Positions 55,948-64,000 of a stretch of 64,000 nucleotides of DNA are shown here, piece after piece. The stretch is from Zopfochytrium polystomum (taxonomy: Eukaryota; Chytridiomycota; Chytridiomycetes; Chytridiales; Chytridiaceae): NCBI GenBank assembly GCA_025765615.1, contig JAIVFJ010000026.1, positions 1 to 64,000 of the forward strand, in the 5' to 3' direction. A program made the translations under genes and the position numbers. The notes beneath the pieces are model-generated. The model saw only the letters and a list, made by a program, of their open reading frames with translations, had not been told where the DNA came from and made no database searches. Position 1 is the first letter of the stretch. Every line of letters begins with the position of its first letter.

Positions 55948-57441
55948 TCAAGAAGCCTCGTGCTTCACGAGTGAAGGAATCATTTTGCCCTCAAGCAGCT
56001 CTTCTCTCTCGTCCGAGGAGTCAGCCCCTTCGTCGTCCGCCGCCAGCTGGCAAACCTCGGAAGCTTTAATATGCCTCCGCATCGCATCCTTCCTCGAAAA
56101 AACTTTGCCGCAAGTCTTGCACCCAAATTCCTTTGCTGCCCCGTGCACTCTAGCATGGCGAACCAAGTCATGAACGCGGGCAAACCGCTTCTGGCAGTGG
56201 TCACATACGAAAGGACGATCCCGGTGCGGGTCGTGGATCTCGACGTGGGTTTTTAGGTTGTACGCCCGCGAGAAAGAGCGTGGGCAGCCCGGGTGTGGGC
56301 ACTGATACATGTGAACTCGCCGCTTCTTCTTTGTCAGTTGATTGGCTGGCAATGAAGTCGCCGTTGGCTTGCTGCGTGTCTTGCCTTTACATTTTGCTTT
56401 CAACGCTGACACTGGGCGCCGAATTGGGGTGGCGGTTGGGGTTGGAGGAGATTCCATCGGTATTGGGGATGAAGGAGGTCGCATTGGCTGGCGGAGCTTG
56501 GAGTCGGCGCGTGAAGGGTTCCAGCCTGTTCCTTGGGGGATGATGTCGGAGGCACCGAGGGAGGCACTAGCAGCCAAATTTTCGACAGAGATCGCAGGTG
56601 GCGAGCACAAATCGAGAGGCGACGCCGTTCCTTGCGATGGTTGGATGGCATTCGAGAGAATGGCGTCGTTGATGTCTCCGAGCGAGTTGTACTGGCCTCC
56701 ATTGAGAAGGGACGATTCGATGGATTCGACCACAGAATCGAAAGGATTGAAAGCAGTCGCAAACGATCCCGCTGCCATTGGCCCATATTCCGCCGGCGAG
56801 GCTGGTGGGAAGTGGGGAACGAAATCAACCTGAGGCTCGAACGGCGAAGAAATGGTGGAAGCGGGTAGGCCAGACATGCTGGCAAGTGGGTCGAGTTCGG
56901 ACATTATAGGAGAGAGGTGCATTGGCCCGTTCATCACAGGCGATGTATATGGCGTCATTACGAAGGGGGGAGCAAGGGACGTCATTCTGACTTGCGGTAG
57001 CGGCTTCAGGGTTTGTGCGAAGGTGGGGAAGTAGTGCATGCTATGAAGAGGAAAATCTACAACGGGCGAGGGGTACTGAAATGATGGCAACCTGTTGCAA
57101 CAGGAAGAATGCATGATTGTAATCAGTATTTCCGCGCAGAGTGCCGTATGCAGTCCAAATACTTACTGTAGAGACATGGGTGAAGAGTCGGCGTGACCAG
57201 AGGGGTAGCAGAAGTTTGGTTCCGATTGTCTGCTCGCTTCTGACGAAGGAGGGATGCAGTTGGAAAGAATAAAGCCGAGGTCCACGCTGTCGTGAGCAGC
57301 CCACTGCTGATGCTGGAGCTGTCCAGTCTGAGCGGGGTGAGATGGTGGGGGCGCGTGCGGCTGCTCGTCGCGACGGCCCGTACAGCGGCCGTCACAACCG
57401 AGCTCGTTGCAATGGGGGGGTTGAAGGTAGTCTGCGGGCAT
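55948..57441 (-). CDS. C2H2 zinc-finger transcription factor, Crz1/Prz1-like, 2 exons
   Basis: Exon 1 57441-57167 and exon 2 57091-55948, joined across a 75-bp GT-AG intron (57166-57092), give 472 residues. The N-terminal two thirds are Pro/Ser-rich and low-complexity, as in activation/regulatory regions. Three consecutive C2H2 fingers lie near the C-terminus (about residues 360-445): CPHPGC...F.RAYNLKTH...H, CDHCQKRFARVHDLVRHARVH and CKTCGKVFSRKDAMRRH. A basic stretch KKKRRVH precedes them. Spacing and the words RAYNLK/ARVHD/RKDAMRRH resemble Crz1/Prz1 calcineurin-pathway factors; I see no clear PxIxIT docking motif. An acidic C-terminal tail follows. The start at 57441 lies immediately downstream of a 22-base poly(A) on the coding strand. 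Confidence 0.8.
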
Positions 57442-58573
57442 GGTTTTTGCTTTTTTTTTTTTTTTTTTTTTTCGCAAGGGTTTTTGTGGTTGCTTGCTGC
57501 TGCTTGCTGCTCTGGTGCTTTCCACTTTTTTTTTTCTTTTTTTTTTTTTTCTTCTTCTGTATTTGGTTTCTGTGGGTGTGCGTGAGATGGGTGGGGTTGG
57601 GCGTTTGACTTTTTATATTTATTTTATTATCCAACTCACGGGGGCGCTGTATCCGAGGGAAGGAAGCCAAGGAAGAAATGTCGCTTTGTTTTTTTTGTCG
57701 CTCAATTTTTGGCCCCCAAGGGGACCGACGGAAGATAGACAGATTGGCCCAGAACGGCAATAATGCAAAAAAAATCGCAAAAGAAAAAAAAGGAAGAAGA
57801 ACAGGCAAGGACGGTCTGTCTTTGGAACTTACGGGCCAAAACCACAAAAAAAAAAAAGAAGAAATGAAAGAGGAAAAAGTGCAGAAAAGAAAAACAAGGG
57901 ACATGTATCCCAGGATGTCTGTCTCTTCCCCCATCCGTTGTGTTTCGAATTCTTCCTCCATTGTTCCTTGGTTTCCTTTTTCTGCTTTTGGAGGTGTATC
58001 CGAGGGGAAAACGTGAGACATCCACGGGGTGGTCGTTGTAATGTTTTAGGCAAGTGTCTGTCCAAAAATTACCATCCGTTCGGCACAACAAATAATTATT
58101 TTCGTGGTTGTCTTCTTAACGGTGTGTGGCACCGCACCTTTGGGGCAGCCTCCTCTAGTTTCTGGGGTTGCCCATGAAATGTCCCACATCTTGCTCATTC
58201 GAAGGAAATCCTCCTCGCATCATTAAGCTATGATTTTCCGTTACCAGGCATCCAAATCCGGTTCAAAATGGCCACCGACGGTTTATTCTGTTCTTCTGTC
58301 CATCACGCATTTCTCGTTTGGAGCTGCGTTTCAGGCGACGGCGAAGAATCTGTCGCCGGCAAAGGAAATGGTGTTCACGGATTCCACCTCCAGTGCGACG
58401 GAGCGCGATGCGCAGGCTGACATCTGGGCCTGCCGCTTAAGTACATGCCGCGCCAGATGCTTCCTGGCCATCGCTCGATCGATAAGATCGTAGCGGAAGG
58501 AGCACTGCCACCATTCCCCAATTCCTCGGCGATTACCCCAACTTTCAAAAAAAGACGACGCGGCTTCCATTTC
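57442..58573. other. Intergenic region with long poly(T/A) tracts
   Basis: No gene supported. T runs at 57450-57472 and 57523-57551 and A runs at 57768-57790 and 57845-57860 lie upstream of the zinc-finger gene. A 66-99 codon minus-strand frame (58331-58630) shows no recognisable domain. Confidence 0.45.
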
Positions 58574-58606
<33 letters not shown>

Positions 58607-58611
58607 TATAT
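58574..58611. repeat. Poly(A) followed by (TA)n microsatellite
   Basis: About 17 A residues followed by about 10 TA units, directly beside the 37-bp tandem repeat. Confidence 0.85.
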
Positions 58612-58740
58612 TTATCTGGTCACTCTCCAAGCAATAAGATAATCTACATTATCTGGTCACTCTCCAAGCAATAAGATAATCTACACATTAGTGATCCAAT
58701 TAGTGATCCGGGGTGATCCTCATAGTGATCCACAACGTGC
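58612..58740. repeat. 37-bp tandem repeat and GTGATCC cluster upstream of the recombinase gene
   Basis: 58612-58648 is exactly repeated at 58649-58685. Four GTGATCC words follow in 58690-58732. The last belongs to a 16-mer (58725-58740) that recurs with 14 of 16 matches at 61712-61727, on the far side of the recombinase gene. Possible promoter elements or recombinase-binding/termini sites. Confidence 0.6.
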
Positions 58741-58854
58741 TTTTCTCGCGTTTTTGTCTTTGAAAAATTTCTCTGAGCTTTGTCTTCTTGCCCATGCCAC
58801 AAAAAAAAAAAAAAAAAAAAAAAAAAGCACGAAGAAAAAAAAAAGCACGAAGTA

Positions 58855-61577
58855 ATGGCCGCTCGGCGTCGTGAAAGTCATGGGCGCTCTCGAATGAACA
58901 CTGAGACTGGCGCTGGGGCAACGATGAGCGACATGAGGGACAGCAGCCCCCCACCATCACCAGCTCGCCCTCGAAGTCGTGGGTCCCGCGGACGTGGTGG
59001 ACGTGGTCGCGGAGGGCGCCAACAAACAGTTCCAGTCACTGCCGATTCAAGCCCCGCTGACGTTAGGGCGGTTTTTCCTGCGGACCCCACAACTATTTTC
59101 AAGGACGCAGATGTGGCTGGAGGCGACTCATTTAGTTTAGACCCAAACGATGGGGCTTTTCTCCATCAGCTAGTGACAGATGAGATGCGTCGGTCTGCGA
59201 AAGAAGAAGTTCGCCGCATCAAAGCAAGGCTGAACTTGGCGGACGACCCAAATGGACCAACAAAGCTATGGGGCAATCGACCGATCTCGAAGAACACAGA
59301 GCGAGCCTACACAAAGCACTGCGACGGTACGAAAGCTCTTTTGAATGACTAAAAGCGCTTCTTTTGCTGACTTCCCCCCAACCTGCAAATAAAAAAAAAG
59401 GTCTACGTGATTTTTGCATTTTGATCGGTGACTACGAGTCTCTCCTGATTCTGGACCCAGTTCTTGCGATTCCTCGATGTCCTGCGATGAAGAAAGAGAC
59501 TCTGCACATGTACATCAATTATAAAGTCGGAGCACGGGGGAGCTACCTTATACGCCCGGGCTCGCAAACCGAAGAGGTGCATGACGCAGCAGGCAACCTC
59601 ATCCAGTGCGAGGGTAGTTGGCTAGACCCAAAGAACGTCCAGCAGTTTAAGTCCGCTGTTTCCGTTACGCACTTCCAGCGCGGGAACGGTGGAAGCTATC
59701 ACGACAGCTGCAGCAGATGCTGCGAACTCCAAGGGCCTCAACGCGCCCAAGGCTGTGAGCACCATCTGAGTCAACCTCAACTATGGCGAGCGGGCAACCC
59801 CACGAGGACTCCTATGATAACGGACATGGCAAAAAAAGTTCAGAAAGATATGGCCGACTACTTCGCTTCAGGCGACAACGCCTTGTCACTCACCGAGCTT
59901 CTACGAATCCGGACCGCACTCTTAAGTCGATGCACGCGCCAGGACCTTCAGCTTTGGGTCATGATGCTTCTCTCTGTCAAGCTTTTCTTGCGATCCGACG
60001 AAGTTCTTAACCTTGCATTGGACGAGGACGTCGACTCCAAAAATCACATTCTTTGGAACAACAGCTCGCTTGGAAGTGATGGTGTTCTGGAATTCCTCGC
60101 GTTCAAGATCCGCGGCAAATCTGACAAAGCGCCGATCACTCTTCTTCTCGCAAGGGACGACGCGTTTCCCGAGCTCTGCCCCATAAGGGCTCTCATGCAC
60201 TACGTTCACACGTGTAACATCAAAAAAGGATTCCTCTTTCCTCCTGCGGACATGCTTAATTCGCTGACAGCTGAAGGGGATGGAAATTGCGCTTCCCCGA
60301 TTTCGTATGAGTCGTACAACAAACGCTTGAAGGAAGTTTGCGAGCGAGTGATTGGTCGGAGTGCGCGTATAGGCACACACTCTATGCGGAAGACAGCCTA
60401 TTTCTTAGCTGTCTGGGCAGGAGCAAACGAGATCGACGCGCGGCAAGCAGCACGACATGCAACCTCAGCGTCTGCGATAAAATATATGCGGGATGCAAGC
60501 ACGCAATTAGAAATCATCAAAAGAAGCCCTGAGCACTCTGTTCTTCTTGCCCGTCTCCCAAAATGGACTTCACCTTTTGTTGGGGACTCTTCAATGGCAC
60601 AGTCGTTCATGAGGCGGATCCCGCAGCACAATCTTCTGCATCATGCACGGCACTTCGTTTTGAGGCTATGCGGCCTTGGCAATCGACTGGTTGAACCTCC
60701 GATCGCCGAAACAGCTGAAGCCATCCTGAAGTATCAAGACAAAAGCGTCACGTTGAATGGAATTGAGAAAGACCTCCGGAACTTCGGCCTGAATGACGAT
60801 CAGTTTCGTGGGGTTATGACCAAGATTCAATCTTACATTGCAAAGGTTGTGATCATGCAACTGCAGTCTTCTATGCCTAACGCTAGCGGATCGACTCAGT
60901 CTGATTCATTAACGACTGCACGCATTGCCGCACCAACCTCAGCGGCGGCAGCAATCTCGACCGTGGTGGTGCCAGCTGCAACAGCAGGAGCTAAGGACAG
61001 ATCTGGTTCAGGAGCTGTGCAAGCAGTGTCAACGAATCTCCCACCGTCGTCTGTGACTTCGGCTATCGCAGCGCTGAGTCTGCATACTGATGGCCCCAAC
61101 TCCGAAAGTACCGATCCCCCCCCAATGGAGCGAAGCGACGTTCTCGGCCCAACAGTGGGAACAAAGCGATCAGACGATCTCGTAGACCAATCAGTTGGAG
61201 AGTCCGGTCCTCCAACGAAGAAGAAGAAAAGGGGTGGGGACATTCGACTAGTAGCCCGGCGCGATGTGCTGTTGGCGAGGGGAGCCAGCTGTATCCTCGA
61301 TGCCGTGATTGCATTGGACAGCGAGATGAAGGATCTGGAATCGAGGAACAAAAAGAGTCTTGTGATGGATGACGATCGCCAGTTTTACAATCGAACACGG
61401 CCCTTTCTGTGCTGCTTCCAAAACCACTTCCATTCGCAGAGGGAGACGTTTGTTTCTGCTGTAGGAACAGTGTCGCTGACTGGGTTTAAGAAGAAGTGCA
61501 GTGGGGTGGGTGATAGTTGCGGGTTTGGTGGAACGGTGACGTCGGGGAAGTCGGCAACGCACTCGCCAATAAACTGA
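58855..61577 (+). CDS. Tyrosine recombinase, Crypton-like, 2 exons
   Basis: Exons 58855-59326 and 59401-61577, joined across a 74-bp GT-AG intron, give 882 residues. N-terminus Arg/Gly-rich (RGRGGRGRGG), followed by a SAM-like core-binding region (KNTERAYTKHCDGLRDFC across the intron). A Cys/His cluster lies in the core (around 59705-59770: CSRCCEL...GCEHH). Catalytic domain: first Arg in LFLRSDEVLNLAL (about 59990), HSMRKTAYFLAVWAGA carrying HxxR (about 60385), then RHATSASAIKYMRDA with the H and the probable nucleophilic Tyr (about 60485). C-terminal half Ser/Thr/Ala-rich with the NLS-like PPTKKKKRGG (about 61215). The R-HxxR-Y set is complete, so activity is plausible. Such a recombinase as a lone intron-containing gene is the hallmark of fungal Cryptons; domestication is the alternative. 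RAD1 starts 218 bp downstream on the same strand. Confidence 0.85.
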
Positions 61578-61794
61578 TGGCGTCGTGCGGTGCAGCGCCA
61601 ACAAATTCCGTGTGTTTGCCGTTCGACGGTTGTCTCCTCCAAAACGGGATGTTTGTTTGGCGGCGAAAACGACAAAAAAATTTCGAGCTTGTCAGCAGAA
61701 TTTTTTTGTCTGTGATCCATAATGTGCGTGGGTCACAACCCCCCGATAACTGCAATATATTGGTCAGCAAAGTCCATTCCTCCTCCTTGTCACA
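61578..61794. promoter_or_regulatory. Recombinase-RAD1 intergenic region
   Basis: 217 bp holding the recombinase terminator and the RAD1 promoter. Contains the second near-copy of the 16-mer (61712-61727) and a TTTTTTT run (61702-61708). No TATA box recognised. Confidence 0.45.
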
Positions 61795-63263
61795 ATGGCG
61801 GAAACAACTACAACCGCGGACCCCGCAGGCCCCACTGCCTACTCGGTCGACGCATCCCTGGACAACGTACGCTCGCTAGTGACCCTACTGCGCGCAGTGC
61901 ACCTCAAAGATGTGAGCGAACCCACTTCAAAATTTACTCTCGAGTCGGGGTAGGGGGAGGCTGTCGCGTGGGCCACAGGGTTCTCTATCGGTTGGTCTTC
62001 TCTTGTAGTCATTTTCGGACGCTCATTCATCGTTCCCGTCCACAACCCTTTCCCCTTAACAAACCAGACCGCCATCTGCTCATTCGACCCGTATGGCGTC
62101 CGCTTCTCGGTCGAATACTCCAAGTCCGCCCAGTCCCACGCAACCTTCAGCGCAATCTCCTGGGCCACATATTCGTTCGCTCCTGCTGTGCCTGCCGACG
62201 AACTTGACCGTCCGGGGGGGTCATCGGTTGCCCCGCCACCCGACGCTTCGGCCGCAGATCCGACAGCTCCGCTCACAGCCGCCGCAGCCGTCGCCGCCGC
62301 CGCCGCCCGCGGCCTGGCTCGCGACGCGACGACCACAGAGAGCACATCGGACCGTGACGAGCACCACAAGCTCATCCAGTACGCTCTCAGCCTCGACTCC
62401 CTTCTCGAGTGCCTATGCGTCTTTGGCGGCAGTTCCGCCACTCCCTTCGTGCCTGCGACGATCGCTCCGGCAGCAGGCCCCGGGAATGCGATCGCTGCGG
62501 CAGGCTTCGCTGGCGCTCACGACGGACCTCCCCGCGCAAAGGACCCGATTGTCTCGCTACGCCTCCAGATCCAATTGGACTCCCCGTGTCTAACGCTCGT
62601 GTGAGCCGGTCATTTCACTACACATCTCCTTTCTTTTGACTGATGCATCGTGAAAAAGACTGCACGACTCGGGTGTCATTACCGTCTGCAAGATTGCCGT
62701 GTTCGAGCCCGAACCGCTGACCGACCTGGACCGGCCCTTCCGAGACCGCAATGTTAACTGCAAAATCATTATGAACGTGAGGTTTTACATTTGCACGCGA
62801 TCCAGCATAAACTCTGCTTACAAAATTTCCAGTCGTTCTGGCTCCGCGACGCTCTGAGTGAGCTCGAGAGTACCAGCGAAAAAATCTCCATACATGTCTC
62901 ACCCACTGCTCCGCACTTTCGGTTGTCTGCGTCTGGGCTCTCTGGTGATGCGGAAATGGAGTATCCGAAGAGCGTAGAAGTCATGCAGACATTTTCCTGC
63001 CAGACCCCTGCGACCTATGAGTAAGTTCAATGAGAGCATCTTGAAGAAATTCAAACAGCCCTGCAGATACCAAGCATCACTCATCCAGCCTGCGCTCAAG
63101 TCACTTTCTCTTTCAACCAAGACTTCTATTCGCATTAACACGGAAGGTTTCATGAACATGCAATTTATGGTACCAATAAGCGATAACGGTGGTAGCTCAT
63201 TTGTGGAATTCCTGGTACGTAAATCATTCTCCTTTGCAATGATTTGCATTTTTACAGCACTGA
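61795..63263 (+). CDS. RAD1: DNA-damage checkpoint clamp subunit Rad1 (9-1-1), 6 exons
   Basis: Rad1 forms the PCNA-like Rad9-Hus1-Rad1 ring loaded at damaged DNA by Rad17-RFC to activate ATR/Mec1 signalling. Exons 61795-61911, 62068-62600, 62659-62776, 62833-63020, 63067-63214 and 63258-63263 join in phase to 369 residues; introns are 156, 58, 56, 46 and 43 bp, all GT-AG. Family signatures: GVRFSVEYSKSAQSHATFSA, LDSLLECLCVFG, DSGVITVCKIAVFEPE, RDALSELESTSEKISIHVSP, HFRLSASG.SGDAEMEYPK and the C-terminal GFMNMQFMVPISDNGGSSFVEF. An Ala/Pro-rich insertion (62190-62340) lengthens the first half relative to the human 282-residue protein. The last exon (His-stop) is tiny; failing to splice it would extend to 63331. 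Confidence 0.92.
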
Positions 63264-63405
63264 ATTTCGCCTGTCCTCCATTAGTGCGCTCCTTTGGCGG
63301 AGGAGTAACCATTATGAAAAGGGACCAGTGAAAGCGTTGTTCTTTGAACCAAAATGAGACCAAGTAAAATAGAATCCGTTAACACCCACTCCCAGTCTGT
63401 GCGTT

Positions 63406-63999
63406 TCACGCTTTTCTCCTCCGGCCAAGAAGCCACGCTAAGCCACCAATAGCCCCAACCGCCACTCCAACGAGTACGAGCTGATCCCGCGAAAGTCCAA
63501 AGAGAGAGCCGTCTCCTGACGCCACAGGTCCCGAGGCAGCAGCAGCAGCAGCATTCGGCCGCACCTCCTTAACTTCTCTGGAGGCCACCTCTTCTAGTGT
63601 TGAAATTTCTACCAGCGTCGCCTGGGTATCTGTCGCCACCAACACGGAAGGGGGCGCTCGCTCAGGTGCTTCTGCCGCTGTCTCTGCTGCTGCCGAAGCG
63701 GCCGTGACAGCAGCCTCCTCAGCAGCTTTCTGCGCCGCAGCAGCCGACGCGGCCGCGGCCGCCTCTGCGTCCGCTTTTGCCTTGCGCGCAGCGTCCTCCT
63801 CATCTCGTTTCTTCCGTGCTTCTTCTTCCTCTTCCAAGCGTTCCCTTTCAGCACGCTCCTTCTCAGCTCGCTCCCTTTTGAGCCGCGCTTCCTCGGCTTC
63901 CCTCTGTATTGTCATAGTGATAAATAGAGAAGAATTAATATTTCTACGATCCACTTTGTCACAGACGAGACCACGGGGCAATTCACGAACCTGCTTCCG
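63406..63999 (-). CDS. Glu/Arg/Ala-rich protein with C-terminal membrane anchor, 5' part off window
   Basis: Last exon 63903-63406 preceded by an 86-bp GT-AG intron (63989-63904); the upstream exon begins in the last ten bases of the window (..RKQ|REAEEARL..). The visible part is a long charged coiled-coil (EAEEARLKRERAEKERAERERLEEEEEARKKRDEED), an Ala-rich stretch with repeats, an acidic linker, and at the C-terminus a hydrophobic segment (LVLVGVAVGAIGGLAWLL) followed by GRRRKA. This is the layout of a tail-anchored or C-terminally anchored membrane protein. Not recognised further. It converges with RAD1, 142 bp between stops. Confidence 0.65.
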   Translation of the reverse strand, partial: RKQVRELPRGLVCDKVDRRNINSSLFITMTIQREAEEARLKRERAEKERAERERLEEEEEARKKRDEEDAARKAKADAEAAAAASAAAAQKAAEEAAVTAASAAAETAAEAPERAPPSVLVATDTQATLVEISTLEEVASREVKEVRPNAAAAAASGPVASGDGSLFGLSRDQLVLVGVAVGAIGGLAWLLGRRRKA

Positions 64000-64000
64000 C

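Noticed and set aside
58331..58630. Minus-strand frame of up to 99 codons as a gene.
   Set aside because: It starts in a poly(A)/(TA)n microsatellite, has no recognised domain, no supporting splice structure and an overlapping open frame on the other strand.
1..63999. CRISPR arrays, bacterial operons or plasmid features.
   Set aside because: Spliceosomal introns, LTR retrotransposons and eukaryotic gene content exclude a prokaryotic context; no regularly spaced repeat-spacer arrays seen.

Overview
The window looks like a fungal nuclear genome segment. The host genes carry many short GT-AG introns (37-156 bp), and their products are fungal/eukaryotic housekeeping proteins: VAC8, YOS1, a UTP16/NOL7-like protein, a Crz1/Prz1-like zinc-finger factor and the RAD1 checkpoint clamp subunit. 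A tyrosine recombinase of a kind I associate with chytrids and other fungi carrying Crypton-like elements is also present. An early-diverging (chytrid-like) fungus is my best guess, but a basidiomycete is not excluded.

Layout. 1-4.1 kb: a frame-broken O-methyltransferase (minus strand) divergent from an eleven-exon VAC8 (plus strand). About 4.4-52.6 kb: a dense nest of LTR retrotransposons with almost no host sequence. 53.8-64 kb: a compact gene cluster of YOS1, UTP16-like, C2H2 factor, tyrosine recombinase, RAD1 and an Ala/Glu-rich tail-anchored-type protein that runs off the right end.

The retrotransposon nest holds four families. (1) A Ty1/copia family with about 1.1-1.2 kb LTRs ('family 1'): element A (6296-14293, identical-length LTRs, target duplication CAGTC, pol broken by a 43-bp tandem duplication), element B (27103-35067, one intact 1752-codon gag-pol, but mismatched LTRs and flanks), a solo LTR (19258-20464, target duplication CCTTC) and truncated LTRs. 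(2) A copia family with 229-bp LTRs ('family 2'): E (about 18.05-24.26 kb), D1 (24.03-27.1 kb, sharing an LTR with E), a second copy of most of E (35.07-38.86 kb) and D2 (41950-48414, target duplication CTTCC). (3) An older copia element F (about 4.8-17.5 kb), split by element A. (4) A Ty3/gypsy chromovirus remnant with integrase, GPY/F-like module and chromodomain (39.04-41.46 kb), its LTR split by D2, plus a solo LTR of about 2 kb (50403-52405, TSD GAAG).

Two structural themes stand out. First, a 5.15-kb block is present twice in direct orientation (19258-24402 and 33865-39038). Element B is a chimera whose right LTR and flank match the solo LTR and not its own left side, as expected from unequal recombination between family-1 elements, or from misassembly. 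Second, a GC-rich element of about 420-450 bp with compensating stem changes occurs three times inside family-2 elements, lying between the integrase and reverse-transcriptase coding parts in E. It looks like an undescribed structured RNA or ribozyme-like module.
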